Assembly (NCBI RefSeq): GCF_015776785.2
Contig: NZ_LFMD02000002.1
Location: forward strand, 1,785,950 to 1,849,949
Direction: 5' to 3'
Source: Kitasatospora sp. SUK 42
GTDB lineage: Bacteria > Actinomycetota > Actinomycetes > Streptomycetales > Streptomycetaceae
Length of the DNA: 64,000 nucleotides
Below the pieces are notes generated by a model. It ran no database searches and was not told the origin of the DNA. It was given only the letters and a program-made list of their open reading frames with translations. Position numbers and translations under genes: made by a program. This document shows positions 7,840-15,588 of this stretch, in pieces (position 1 is the first letter of the stretch; every line of letters begins with the position of its first letter).

Positions 7840-8140
7840 TTTTGCTTTCCATATCCTTCTTGATGGATTGAATGAACTCCCGGGACTCCTCCTCCGAGAG
7901 AGCCGCTGAATCGATCCGGTTGAGCAGGGAGCGAAACTGGGCAGTGTGAGCCGGTGCGTCGTAGAGCACACTGTCCAGGCCTGAATCCATCTGCGCTGTG
8001 TCGAGCTCAGGAACTGGGCCCTCGACATACGTGAAGTTCTCGTGGTTGACCGGAAGCGTATCCACATCGAACAGCACGACTCGGATCGAGATGGTCGACC
8101 GCTCGGAGCCCTCGATGAGGCTACCCAGCAGCGCGGCATT
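7832..8140 (-). pseudogene. C-terminal remnant of XRE/DUF5753 (Scr1-like) regulator
   Basis: About the last 100 residues of a DUF5753 domain are readable: STISIRVVLFDV, then FTYVEGPVPELDTAQMDSG, LYDAPAHTAQFRSLLNRI and ALSEEESREFIQSI. The helix-turn-helix domain and the first half of DUF5753, together about 170 residues in intact proteins, are missing. Upstream of about 8140 the same frame only reads the antisense of another coding-like stretch, which marks a deletion or rearrangement junction. No credible start codon with a ribosome site is seen, so I treat it as a broken gene. Its stop overlaps the DUF397 start, as in intact pairs. Confidence 0.75.
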
Positions 8141-8293
8141 CCCTACGGACTCCTCTGGGGCTCCGCCTCCCCCGGCGAGACCACGCTCGACGGGCGGCTC
8201 CTGATCGACTTCGGGAACGCTCCCGTCAGCACCTTGATCAACCTCCTCCACCTGCTCCGCGACCTGGAGAGGGACGAGGCGTGGCACCGGTGA
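8141..8293 (+). pseudogene. C-terminal gene fragment, unrecognised
   Basis: The plus strand reads a coding-like stretch of about 50 residues up to a TGA at 8291: GSASPGETTLDGRLLIDFG, then NAPVSTLINLLHLLRDLE and RDEAWHR. It shows the amino acid texture of a real protein C-terminus (an amphipathic final helix), but upstream it runs into the DUF5753 remnant in antisense. It is probably the 3' end of a gene cut by the same rearrangement. I do not recognise the family. Confidence 0.4.
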
Positions 8294-8333
8294 CCTTCTT
8301 GATCGGCATCGACGACCGCCACTGAACACGCGA

Positions 8334-8365
8334 AGGCCCTCGCCCACTCGGGAGGGCGAGGGCCT
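8334..8365 (-). terminator. terminator of the MacAB-like operon
   Basis: AGGCCCTCGCCC (8334-8345) pairs with GGGCGAGGGCCT (8354-8365) over 12 bp with an 8-nt loop. It lies just beyond the last gene of the minus-strand export operon (stop at 8393). Confidence 0.8.
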
Positions 8366-8392
8366 CGCGGTCGTCCGACCTGCTTCCGGGGG

Positions 8393-9025
8393 TCAGCCGC
8401 CGGACGAGTTTCGGGGGGCACCGCCGCCGAAGCCACCGCCACCGCCACCGCCACCGCCACCGCCGAACCCGCCGCCAGCGGCGGCGCCTTCGACGAGCTG
8501 GGTGGCGTTGTAGCCGCCACTGGAGTCCGGTGTGCCGACAACCGTCACGCTCTGCCCCGGCTGGAGGTCGGCGACCTTGCCTTCCTTGTTGAGCTGGACC
8601 TTGGTGGAGTCACCCGTGGTGACCTTGATGGTGTTGCCGTTGGCGTCCGTCAGGTACACCGTGTTGCCGTCCACCGCCTTGACCGTCCCCCGTGCGAAGC
8701 CGGCCTGCCCGGCGCCCTGGCCCTGGCCCTGGCCCTGGCCACCCCGCCGACCGGCGTTCTGCCCGTACCCCCCAGCAGCCGGAGCCGCCGAAGCCCGCGC
8801 GGACTTGCCCGTCGCCCCACTGCTCCCGTGGTTCTGCTGGAACCACACCCCGCCCGCGAACGCCCCCGTGGCGATCACCCCGCCCGCGAGCACCAGGCTC
8901 AGCCAGGGCAGCTTCCGCCGTGGCGGCGCCGCCAGTTCGGCGCTGACGTCCCGCGCGTCCGGCGGGGTGGAGAGGAGGGCCACCTGGGCGGCATGGGTGT
9001 CGACCGTGGCGATCTCGTGGCTCAT
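8393..9025 (-). CDS. membrane-anchored DUF5666-like protein of export operon
   Basis: 210 aa. A polar N-terminus (1-37) precedes one transmembrane helix at about 40-60 (LPWLSLVLAGGVIATGAFAGGVWF). Then comes a Gly/Gln low-complexity linker with GQGQGQGQG, and a small beta domain at about 112-180 (GTVKAVDGNTVYLTDANG, TTGDSTKVQLNKEG, LQPGQSVTVVGT) like the OB-type DUF5666 fold. The tail is almost pure glycine with a few Phe. It is the last gene of the operon, 9 nt after the permease gene with an AGGAGG ribosome site in the gap. Likely an extracytoplasmic accessory of the transporter; exact role unknown. Confidence 0.8.
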   Translation of the reverse strand: MSHEIATVDTHAAQVALLSTPPDARDVSAELAAPPRRKLPWLSLVLAGGVIATGAFAGGVWFQQNHGSSGATGKSARASAAPAAGGYGQNAGRRGGQGQGQGQGAGQAGFARGTVKAVDGNTVYLTDANGNTIKVTTGDSTKVQLNKEGKVADLQPGQSVTVVGTPDSSGGYNATQLVEGAAAGGGFGGGGGGGGGGGFGGGAPRNSSGG

Positions 9026-9034
9026 GAGGTCCTC

Positions 9035-10246
9035 CTACTCGTGCCGCAGGGCGTCGATCGGCCGCAGCGACGCGGCCCGGTTGGCGGGGTAGCTGCCGAA
9101 GAACAGCCCGATGGCGACGGCGATGCCGAACGCGCCGAGCACCGACTCGGGGATCACCACCGGCTTGATGCCGACGATGCTGAAGTGCGAGCCGATCAGC
9201 CCGGCCGCCACGCCCAGCCCCGCGCCGATCACCGACAGCAGGGTGGACTCGGTCAGGAACTGCCCGAGGATCACCGCACGAGGCGCGCCGAGCGCCTTGC
9301 GGATGCCGATCTCCCTGGTCCGCTCGGTGACCGTCACCAGCATGATGTTGGTGATCCCGATCCCGCCGACCAGCAGCGAGATCGCCGCCACCGCTCCCAG
9401 CAGCACCGTGAAGGTCTTGGTGGTGCTCTCCCTCGCCGTGAGCAGCGAGGCCTGGTTGGTGATCCGGAAGTCGGCCTTGCTCGGGTCGGCGATCGCGTGG
9501 GTGCCGAGCAGCACCCGGGTGATCTCGGCCTGCGCCGCCGTGGTCGTGTCCGCGGAGGCGGCCTGCACCAGGATCTGGTTGACCGGCCCGAAGCCGGTGA
9601 ACGCGTTCTGGACCGTCGGCAGCGGTGCGATCACCACATCATCGGGATCCGTGAATCCGCTGCCGCCCTTGGCCTGGAGCACGCCGACCACCGTGAACGG
9701 CGTACCGCCCAGCACGATCTTCTTGCCGACCGGATCCTCGGTGTCGAACAGCTGCTTGGCCGTCGTCGCACCGAGCACCGCGACCTTCCGCGAGCCCAGC
9801 ACGTCGTCGTCCGTGAAGTACTCGCCGTGCGCCACCTTCTGGTTGGCGGTCTCGAAGTACGCCGGGTACGTGCCGACGATCGACCCCGGGCTGTACGAGA
9901 TGTTCCCGTACAGCGCCGTGCCGCTCGTCGTGACGACGGGCGCCACCGACTTGATCGCCGAGGAGTCCCCGTCGCTCGCCAGCGCCTTGGCGTCGGCGAC
10001 CGTCAGCTTCTTCACCGAGGAGGTGGCCCGCGAGCCACCGGCCGCCGAACCGGCGCTCACCGTCAGCGAGTTGGTGCCCAGCGAGGTGATCGAGTCCTTC
10101 ACCGCCTGCGAGGAGCCGTTGCCCACCGCCAGCAGCAGGATCACCGAGGCCACACCGATCAGCACCCCCAGCATGGTGAGCGCCGAACGCACCTTGTTGG
10201 CCGCGAGCCCGCCCACCGCGAAACGGAGCGTCTGCCAGAGGATCAC
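9035..10246 (-). CDS. MacB-like ABC transporter permease
   Basis: 403 aa from a GTG that overlaps the ATPase stop (GTGA). The N-terminus (LRFAVGGLAANKVRSALTMLGVLIGVASVILLLAVGNG) is the first transmembrane helix with the usual MacB/LolC lead-in. A large extracytoplasmic MacB_PCD domain follows (about 45-265). Three further helices lie in the C-terminal FtsX domain, with ERTREIGIRKALGAPR before the third helix and the ending ANRAASLRPIDALRHE typical of the family. It acts with the ATPase and adaptor as a mechanotransmission-type exporter. The reading frame stays open past this start into the ATPase region, but only the GTG at 10246 gives the family N-terminus. Confidence 0.95.
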   Translation of the reverse strand: MILWQTLRFAVGGLAANKVRSALTMLGVLIGVASVILLLAVGNGSSQAVKDSITSLGTNSLTVSAGSAAGGSRATSSVKKLTVADAKALASDGDSSAIKSVAPVVTTSGTALYGNISYSPGSIVGTYPAYFETANQKVAHGEYFTDDDVLGSRKVAVLGATTAKQLFDTEDPVGKKIVLGGTPFTVVGVLQAKGGSGFTDPDDVVIAPLPTVQNAFTGFGPVNQILVQAASADTTTAAQAEITRVLLGTHAIADPSKADFRITNQASLLTARESTTKTFTVLLGAVAAISLLVGGIGITNIMLVTVTERTREIGIRKALGAPRAVILGQFLTESTLLSVIGAGLGVAAGLIGSHFSIVGIKPVVIPESVLGAFGIAVAIGLFFGSYPANRAASLRPIDALRHE

Positions 10247-11046
10247 GCCCGCACCTCCGCCTCGTACAGGAAGGGCGGCGGCCCGTCCACCGGCGCCTGC
10301 CGGACGTCGTCGACGATCTGCCCGTCGACCAGCCGCAGCACCCGCTTGGCATGCCGGGCGACCTCGTCCTCGTGGGTGATCAGCACGACGGTGCGGCCGG
10401 TGGCGTTGAGCCCGTCGATCAGGGCCAGCACCTCCTCCGTCGACCGGCTGTCCAGGTTGCCGGTCGGCTCGTCCGCGAGCAGCAGCGCCGGCGCCGTCAC
10501 CAGCGCCCGCGCCACCGCGACGCGCTGCTGCTGGCCGCCGGAGAGCTCGTTGGGCTTGTGGCCGGCCCGCTCGGCGAGGCCGACCAGCGACAACGCGGCC
10601 ATCGCCCGACGGCGCCGCTCGGCGGTCCGGACCCCCGCGTAGGCCAGCGGCAGTTCGACCTGGGCGAGGGCGGTGGTGCGCGGGATCAGGTTGAAGGACT
10701 GGAAGACGAAGCCGATCTTGCGGTTGCGCACCAGCGAGAGCTGCTGCTCGTCGAGGTGCCCGACGTCGATGCCGTCCAGCAGGTAGCGGCCGGAGGTCGG
10801 GACGTCCAGGCAGCCGAGGATGTTCATCAGGGTGGACTTGCCGGAGCCCGAACTGCCCATCACGGCGACGTAGTCGCCCTGTTCGATGTCCAGGCCGACG
10901 CCGGCCGGCCCGCCGGTCTCCGGGTCGTCCGGGCCGCGCAGCGCGTGCACGGTGGCGTCGCCGTGCCCGTACGACTTGGTGAGCCGGCGGATCCGGATCA
11001 CCGGTACGGGGTGCGCGGGGACGCGGTTGTCGATGACGTGACGCAT
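10243..11046 (-). CDS. MacB-type ABC transporter ATPase
   Basis: 267 aa. ATP hydrolysis drives the adjacent permease. Motifs in order: Walker A GSSGSGKST, Q-loop FVFQSFNLIP, signature LSGGQQQRVAVARAL, Walker B LLLADEPTGNLD, and the H-loop ITHE. These match the LolD/MacB subgroup, where Walker B is followed by PTGNLDS. An insertion DPETGGPAG sits before the Walker A strand (after HALRG), unusual but also within the variable loop. The ATG lies 2 nt after the adaptor stop (TGAgcATG), and its own stop overlaps the permease start by 4 nt, so all are translationally coupled. Confidence 0.97.
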   Translation of the reverse strand: MRHVIDNRVPAHPVPVIRIRRLTKSYGHGDATVHALRGPDDPETGGPAGVGLDIEQGDYVAVMGSSGSGKSTLMNILGCLDVPTSGRYLLDGIDVGHLDEQQLSLVRNRKIGFVFQSFNLIPRTTALAQVELPLAYAGVRTAERRRRAMAALSLVGLAERAGHKPNELSGGQQQRVAVARALVTAPALLLADEPTGNLDSRSTEEVLALIDGLNATGRTVVLITHEDEVARHAKRVLRLVDGQIVDDVRQAPVDGPPPFLYEAEVRA

Positions 11047-11048
11047 GC

Positions 11049-12431
11049 TCAGCCCTTACCGCCCCGGCCGCCGCCACCACCGGCGCCACCCCCGCCGGGG
11101 ATGCCCATGGAACCGCCGCCGCCCGTGCCCCGGCCGCCGGCGCCACCCAGGCCCGGGAAGGAGCCGTTCGGGAAGCCGTTGCCGCCGCTGGTGCTGGGCA
11201 GTTCGACCTTGTCGCCCTCCTTCAGCCCGGAGGTCACCTGCACCGTGCTGTCGCCCTCGACGCCGACCGTGACGTTGACCCGCTCGGTGCTGCCGTCCTC
11301 GTGCACCACCGTCGCCGTCCGGCTGCTGCCGGTGCCCGACAGGGCCGAGGTGGGCAGCGACAGCGCGTTGTCGGCCTCACCGGTGATCACCTGGACGGTC
11401 GCGCTGAGGCCGGTGCGCAGCGTGCTGGTGTCGCCGCCCAACTGGAGCGTGGCCGCGTACTGGACGGCGGAGGAGCCTGCGCCGCCGCCGGAGGAACCGC
11501 TGACCGGCAGCGAACTGACCGACAGGACGGTCGCGTTGAGCTTGGTGTCGGACTGCGCGTTCAGGGTGACCGTCGCCGCCTCGCCCTTCTTCAGCTTGAG
11601 CGAGTCGAGCTCGGAGAAGTCCGCGGTGACCTGCATCCCGGTCGGGTTGGTCAGCACGATGAAGCCGCTCGGCGAACCGGAACTCCCGCTCGTGCCCGTC
11701 GACTTGGTCGATGCCGAGGACGAGGACGAGGAGCCGCCCGCCCCGACGGTGTCGCCGACCTTCGCGGAGACCGAGGCGACCGTCCCGTCCACCGAGGCGG
11801 TCAGGGTGGTGCCGGCCAGCGCCTGCTGGGCGTTGGTGAGGTTGGTCTGCGCGGTGGCGACCTGCTGCTGGGCCTGGGCCACGGCCGCGTCGTCGACCTT
11901 GGTGGTGGTGACGGTGGTGGTCTGCGGAGCGGGCGTGCTGCTCCCGCCCGCCCCGCGACCTCCGCCACCGCCGGTGCCACTGCCCCCGCTGCCACCGGTC
12001 GGGTCGGTGGCGGGCAGCGGCTCGGTGGTCGTCGTGGTGACCCCGGCCTGCGCCTTGGTGAGGTTGGCGTTGGCCGTGGTGAGGGCCGCCTGGGCCGCGT
12101 CCACCTGCTGCTGGGCCGCCGTGGTGTCGACGGTCGCGAGCACCTGCCCCTTCTTGACGGCGTCCCCCACCGCGACCTTGACCGCGGTGAGCCGCCCGCC
12201 GGTGGCGAAGTCCTGGGCCGCGTCGGTCGGCGAGACCAGGGTGCCGGTTCCGGACACGGTGGCCAGGACCGTGCCCTTGGCCACCGTCGCGGTACGGGCG
12301 GCCGGCTTGGCGGCGGCCGAGCCGCCGCTGCCGTCGACCGTCGCGTACACCAGGGCGGCACCGCCCAGCAGGGCCACGCCGAGCGCGGAGTTGACGAGGA
12401 CGGCGCCTCGCCGCCGTGGGAGCACCTTCAT
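11049..12431 (-). CDS. MacA-like periplasmic-adaptor-type protein
   Basis: 460 aa. An N-terminal anchor at about 10-30 (VLVNSALGVALLGGAALVYA) leads to the membrane-fusion-protein layout. First half of the biotinyl-lipoyl domain: TVSGTGTLVSPTDAAQDF and VKVAVGDAVKKGQVLATVD. Then a helical hairpin with two AQ-rich arms (about 105-135 and 182-208), interrupted by a Thr/Gly/Ser linker of about 45 residues. Second lipoyl half and beta-barrel follow, ending EGDSTVQVTSGLKEGDKVEL. The tail is Gly-rich. In Gram-positive bacteria such proteins cap MacB-type transporters. First gene of a four-gene operon. The ATG at 12431 is chosen because the frame upstream does not read like protein. Confidence 0.93.
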   Translation of the reverse strand: MKVLPRRRGAVLVNSALGVALLGGAALVYATVDGSGGSAAAKPAARTATVAKGTVLATVSGTGTLVSPTDAAQDFATGGRLTAVKVAVGDAVKKGQVLATVDTTAAQQQVDAAQAALTTANANLTKAQAGVTTTTTEPLPATDPTGGSGGSGTGGGGGRGAGGSSTPAPQTTTVTTTKVDDAAVAQAQQQVATAQTNLTNAQQALAGTTLTASVDGTVASVSAKVGDTVGAGGSSSSSSASTKSTGTSGSSGSPSGFIVLTNPTGMQVTADFSELDSLKLKKGEAATVTLNAQSDTKLNATVLSVSSLPVSGSSGGGAGSSAVQYAATLQLGGDTSTLRTGLSATVQVITGEADNALSLPTSALSGTGSSRTATVVHEDGSTERVNVTVGVEGDSTVQVTSGLKEGDKVELPSTSGGNGFPNGSFPGLGGAGGRGTGGGGSMGIPGGGGAGGGGGRGGKG

Positions 12432-12628
12432 GGCGGACAGCTTCCCGGGGAGCTCTTGCGGAGCCCTGGGCACGGGCTGGGAGAAGACTGACCGGCCGCA
12501 TCCGGGCATTGCGGACACAACGGTCAGTTCGTACGGTCGCCTTGGCCGCGGCGTGGCCGTTCGTTGGCGGAACTCCCAGCCACCTCCCAGCAATGCACAG
12601 CCATCCGGGAGGCGGCGGGGCGGGAAAG
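12432..12628. other. non-coding gap upstream of the MacAB-like operon
   Basis: This gap holds the presumed promoter of the operon on the minus strand. Between 12500 and 12560 the G+C content drops slightly, but I see no convincing -35/-10 pair and no clear operator palindrome. Confidence 0.3.
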
Positions 12629-12667
12629 CCGCAGGGGCGCACCCCGTACGGGAGTGCGCCCCTGCGG
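12629..12667 (-). terminator. terminator after the aminotransferase gene
   Basis: CCGCAGGGGCGCAC (12629-12642) pairs with GTGCGCCCCTGCGG (12654-12667), a perfect 14-bp stem with an 11-nt loop. It is 30 nt beyond the hisC stop at 12698. Confidence 0.85.
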
Positions 12668-12697
12668 AAGGAACGAACCTCGGCGCCCTGGCGGCCC

Positions 12698-13777
12698 TCA
12701 GAGCGTCTTGCGGAACGCCTCCGCCACCGAGAGGAAGATCGAGTTGCCCTCGACCTCGCCGATCGACACCCGCACGCCCTCCGGGAACGGCCGGACGATC
12801 ACCCCGGCCTCGGCGCACGCGGCGGCGAACTCCGCCGAGCGCTCGCCGAGCCAGAGCCAGACGAAGTTGGCCTGCGAGTCCGGGATCTCCCAGCCCTGCT
12901 CGCGCAGCCCGGCGACCACCCGGGCGCGCTCCTCGACCAGCGCCTCGACCCGCTCCAACAGCGCCTCCTCCGCCCGCAGCGAGGCGACGGCGGCGTTCTG
13001 GGCGAGCTGGCTGACGCCGAACGGGACGGCGGTCTTGCGCAGGGCGTTGGCCACCGGCTCGTGCCCGATCGCGAAGCCGACCCGCAGGCCCGCCAGGCCG
13101 TACGCCTTGGAGAAGGTGCGCAGCACGCAGACGTTGGGGCGGTCGCGGTAGAGGTCGATGCCGTTGGGCACCTCGGGGTCGCGGATGAACTCGATGTACG
13201 CCTCGTCCACGACCACCAGGACGTCGCTCGGCACGGCGTCGAGGAAGCGCTCCAGCTCGGCGCGGTGGATCACGTTGCCGGTGGGGTTGTTGGGGTTGCA
13301 GACGAAGACCAGCCGGGTGTTTGGGGTGATCGCGGCGAGCATCGCGTCCAGGTCGTGGTCACCGCCGGCGGTGAGCGGGACCGGGACGGGCGTGGCACCG
13401 GCGACCTGGGTGATGATCGGGTAGGCCTCGAAGGAGCGCCAGGCGAAGATCACCTCGTCGCCCGGGCCGGCCGTGGCGAGGACCAGAGACTGGGCGACGC
13501 CGACCGAGCCGGTGCCGAGGGCGATGTGCTCGGCGGGGACGCCGAAGCGCTCGGCCAGCACGGCGGTCAGCTCGCTGATGCCCATGTCGGGGTAGCGGTT
13601 GAACGAGCCGGCCGCGGCGACGGCCTCCTCCAGCACGCCCGGCAGCGGGGCGTACGGGTTCTCGTTCGAGGACAGCTTGTAGGCGTCGGCTCCGGCCGGC
13701 TTGCCGGGCTTGTAGGTGGGGATGCCGTCCAGGGTCGTACGCAGACGGGGGCCCTGCGCTGACGTACCACTGCTCAC
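12698..13777 (-). CDS. histidinol-phosphate/aromatic aminotransferase (HisC family)
   Basis: 359 aa from GTG at 13777, which has AAGGAG at ideal distance; the frame extends to 14035 without family resemblance. A class I/II PLP-dependent aminotransferase. Visible family motifs: [10 protein letters not shown] at the N-terminus, CNPNNPTGN (substrate/PLP pocket), [10 protein letters not shown] with the conserved Asp and Tyr, and the PLP-binding lysine in [15 protein letters not shown]. Length and motifs fit HisC. The gene lies outside a his operon, which in streptomycetes is typical for HisC2, where phenylalanine or histidinol-phosphate transamination are both possible. It is divergent from a LacI-type gene. 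Confidence 0.93.
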   Translation of the reverse strand: MSSGTSAQGPRLRTTLDGIPTYKPGKPAGADAYKLSSNENPYAPLPGVLEEAVAAAGSFNRYPDMGISELTAVLAERFGVPAEHIALGTGSVGVAQSLVLATAGPGDEVIFAWRSFEAYPIITQVAGATPVPVPLTAGGDHDLDAMLAAITPNTRLVFVCNPNNPTGNVIHRAELERFLDAVPSDVLVVVDEAYIEFIRDPEVPNGIDLYRDRPNVCVLRTFSKAYGLAGLRVGFAIGHEPVANALRKTAVPFGVSQLAQNAAVASLRAEEALLERVEALVEERARVVAGLREQGWEIPDSQANFVWLWLGERSAEFAAACAEAGVIVRPFPEGVRVSIGEVEGNSIFLSVAEAFRKTL

Positions 13778-14113
13778 GGTCGTACTCCTTCGTGTCTCTC
13801 CGGTCCGCCCGCCCTGCCACGGTCGGGGTCGCCGCCGTGGCCCGGGATCTCGGAACGCGCCCGGACCACCCCGGTCGGGTGCCTTGCACGATACCGACCC
13901 GCCCTCACCCGTAGGAGTGAGATGCCCGGTCGGGTTACAGGTACAGATCAGCCATTCTGCCCGGTTCCTTTGGCACATGTCAGAGGTAAGACGGCCGGTT
14001 TCGGGCGGGGATCGAAGGGGCGCACCCCGGCTCACTCATGGAGAAACGTATCTCCAAAGGCTTCCGATGCGCCGGTCACAGACCCTTGTCAGGAGCCATA
14101 CGATCGGTCCGCC
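13778..14113. other. divergent intergenic region, hisC-like and lacI-type genes
   Basis: 336 bp without a supported gene. It must contain promoters in both directions. The centre (13930-14060) is less G+C-rich. I see no clean LacI-type palindrome with a central CG, so an operator is not called. Confidence 0.35.
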
Positions 14114-15271
14114 ATGACAGCAGCAGCCAACCAGAGCGGTCGGCGTCCCACCACCTCACGGCGTCTGGAGCGGGCCGGCATCCGGGATGTGGCAGCAGCC
14201 GCCGGAGTGTCGATCACCACCGTCTCCGACGCGCTGAACGGAAAGGGCCGCCTGCCCGACGAAACCCGCAGCCGGGTGCGCGAAGTCGCCGAGCGCCTCG
14301 GCTACCGCCCCTCGGCGGCGGCCCGCACCCTGCGCACCGGACGGTCAGGCCTGATCGGGCTGACCGTCACGACCTACGGTGAAGAGCCGTTCACCTTCAC
14401 CGAGTTCGCGTACTTCGCCGAGATGGCCCGGGCCGCCACCAGCGCCGCCCTGGGCCGCGGCTACGCGCTGGTGGTGCTGCCCGCCTCCTCCCGGCACGAC
14501 GTCTGGGGCAACATCGCCCTGGACGGCACCGTGGTGATCGACCCGCCCGACCAGGACCCCCTGGTCAGCGAGCTGTACCGGTCCGGCGTCCCGGTGGTCA
14601 GCGACGGCAAGCCCGGCAACTGCCCGGTCACCGCCTGGGTCGACAACGACCACGAGGCCGCCGTGCTCGGCATCCTGGACCACCTCTCCGAGGCCGGCGC
14701 CCGCCGGATCGGCCTGCTCACCGGCACCAGCACCGACACCTACACCCGGCTCTCCACCGAGGCCTACCTCGGCTGGTGCGCCAAGGTCGGACAGGAGCCG
14801 GTGTACGAGACCTACCCGGCGCACGACCCCGCCGCGGGCGCCGTCGCCGCCGACCGGCTGCTCGCCCGCCCCGACCGGCCGGACGCCGTCTACGGACTGT
14901 TCGACCCCAACGGCACCGACCTGCTCGCCGCCGCCCGCCGCTACGGCCTGCGGGTGCCGGACGACCTGCTGCTGGTCTGCTGCAGCGAGAGCGACGTCTA
15001 CGCGACCACCGAGCCGCCGATCACCACGCTCTCGCTCAAGCCCCGCAAGATCGGCACCACCGTGGTCAACCTGCTCATCGACGCCATCGAGGGCGTCGAC
15101 TCCGGGACGGGCGTGGACATCGCCCGGCTCTTCCCACCGCGCTTCCGCACCGCCGGCACCGGGCCGCCGCCGGGCACCCTGATGCCGACCGAGCTGATCG
15201 TCCGCGCGTCCTCCCAGCGACGGAGCCCGCGCACCACCGTCAGCCCGCCCCGGCCCCCGGGCGAGGTGTAG
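14114..15271 (+). CDS. LacI family transcriptional regulator
   Basis: 385 aa from ATG at 14114. The N-terminal helix-turn-helix is classical: GIRDVAAAAGVSITTVSDALNGKGRLPDETRSRV (about 24-57), followed by the hinge helix LGYRPSAAARTLRTGRSGLIG. The rest is a periplasmic-binding-protein-like effector domain, with DGTVVIDPP, the dimer-interface region AGARRIGLLTG, and TTLSLKPRKIGTTVVNLLIDAI near the end. The hinge reads AAARTLRTG rather than the usual ARxL in the minor groove, still compatible. Probably a sugar-type or small-molecule sensor; the target may be the divergent aminotransferase gene or itself. Confidence 0.94.
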   Translation: MTAAANQSGRRPTTSRRLERAGIRDVAAAAGVSITTVSDALNGKGRLPDETRSRVREVAERLGYRPSAAARTLRTGRSGLIGLTVTTYGEEPFTFTEFAYFAEMARAATSAALGRGYALVVLPASSRHDVWGNIALDGTVVIDPPDQDPLVSELYRSGVPVVSDGKPGNCPVTAWVDNDHEAAVLGILDHLSEAGARRIGLLTGTSTDTYTRLSTEAYLGWCAKVGQEPVYETYPAHDPAAGAVAADRLLARPDRPDAVYGLFDPNGTDLLAAARRYGLRVPDDLLLVCCSESDVYATTEPPITTLSLKPRKIGTTVVNLLIDAIEGVDSGTGVDIARLFPPRFRTAGTGPPPGTLMPTELIVRASSQRRSPRTTVSPPRPPGEV

Positions 15272-15588
15272 GGCGTGCGCCCCTGGGCATGCGCGCCCCT
15301 AGGCGTTCTCCCCTGGGCCCGGCAAGATCCGCCGGCCAGGCCCTAGCCCCGCCGGGCCACACACGGCCCTCACCCGGGCCAGGCACAGCCCCGGCCCGGG
15401 CCAGGCACAGCCCCCTCAGGTGAGGTCTAGACCGCGCTCAAATCGGGCGGATAACCTGACCAGGCAGTGCCGAGACCATAACGAGCCGGGACAAAACGGA
15501 CCTTGCGGGACGGCCCGGCTGACGCTCCGGAGGATTGGATACCCACCAGGTGACGACGGCGGGAGAGTGGTCTTCCTATGATGGGCGA
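15272..15588. other. intergenic region with tandem repeat
   Basis: No gene is supported in these 317 bp. The left part is C-rich with the 22-nt-period duplication listed separately. The right part (15430-15530) is more balanced in base composition and would carry the promoter of the phosphatase gene. I looked for riboswitch cores and saw none. Confidence 0.35.
15373..15414. repeat. two perfect 20-bp direct repeats, period 22
   Basis: CCCGGGCCAGGCACAGCCCC occurs at 15373-15392 and again at 15395-15414 with GG between. It lies about 100 bp after the LacI-type gene, in non-coding sequence. Confidence 0.85.
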
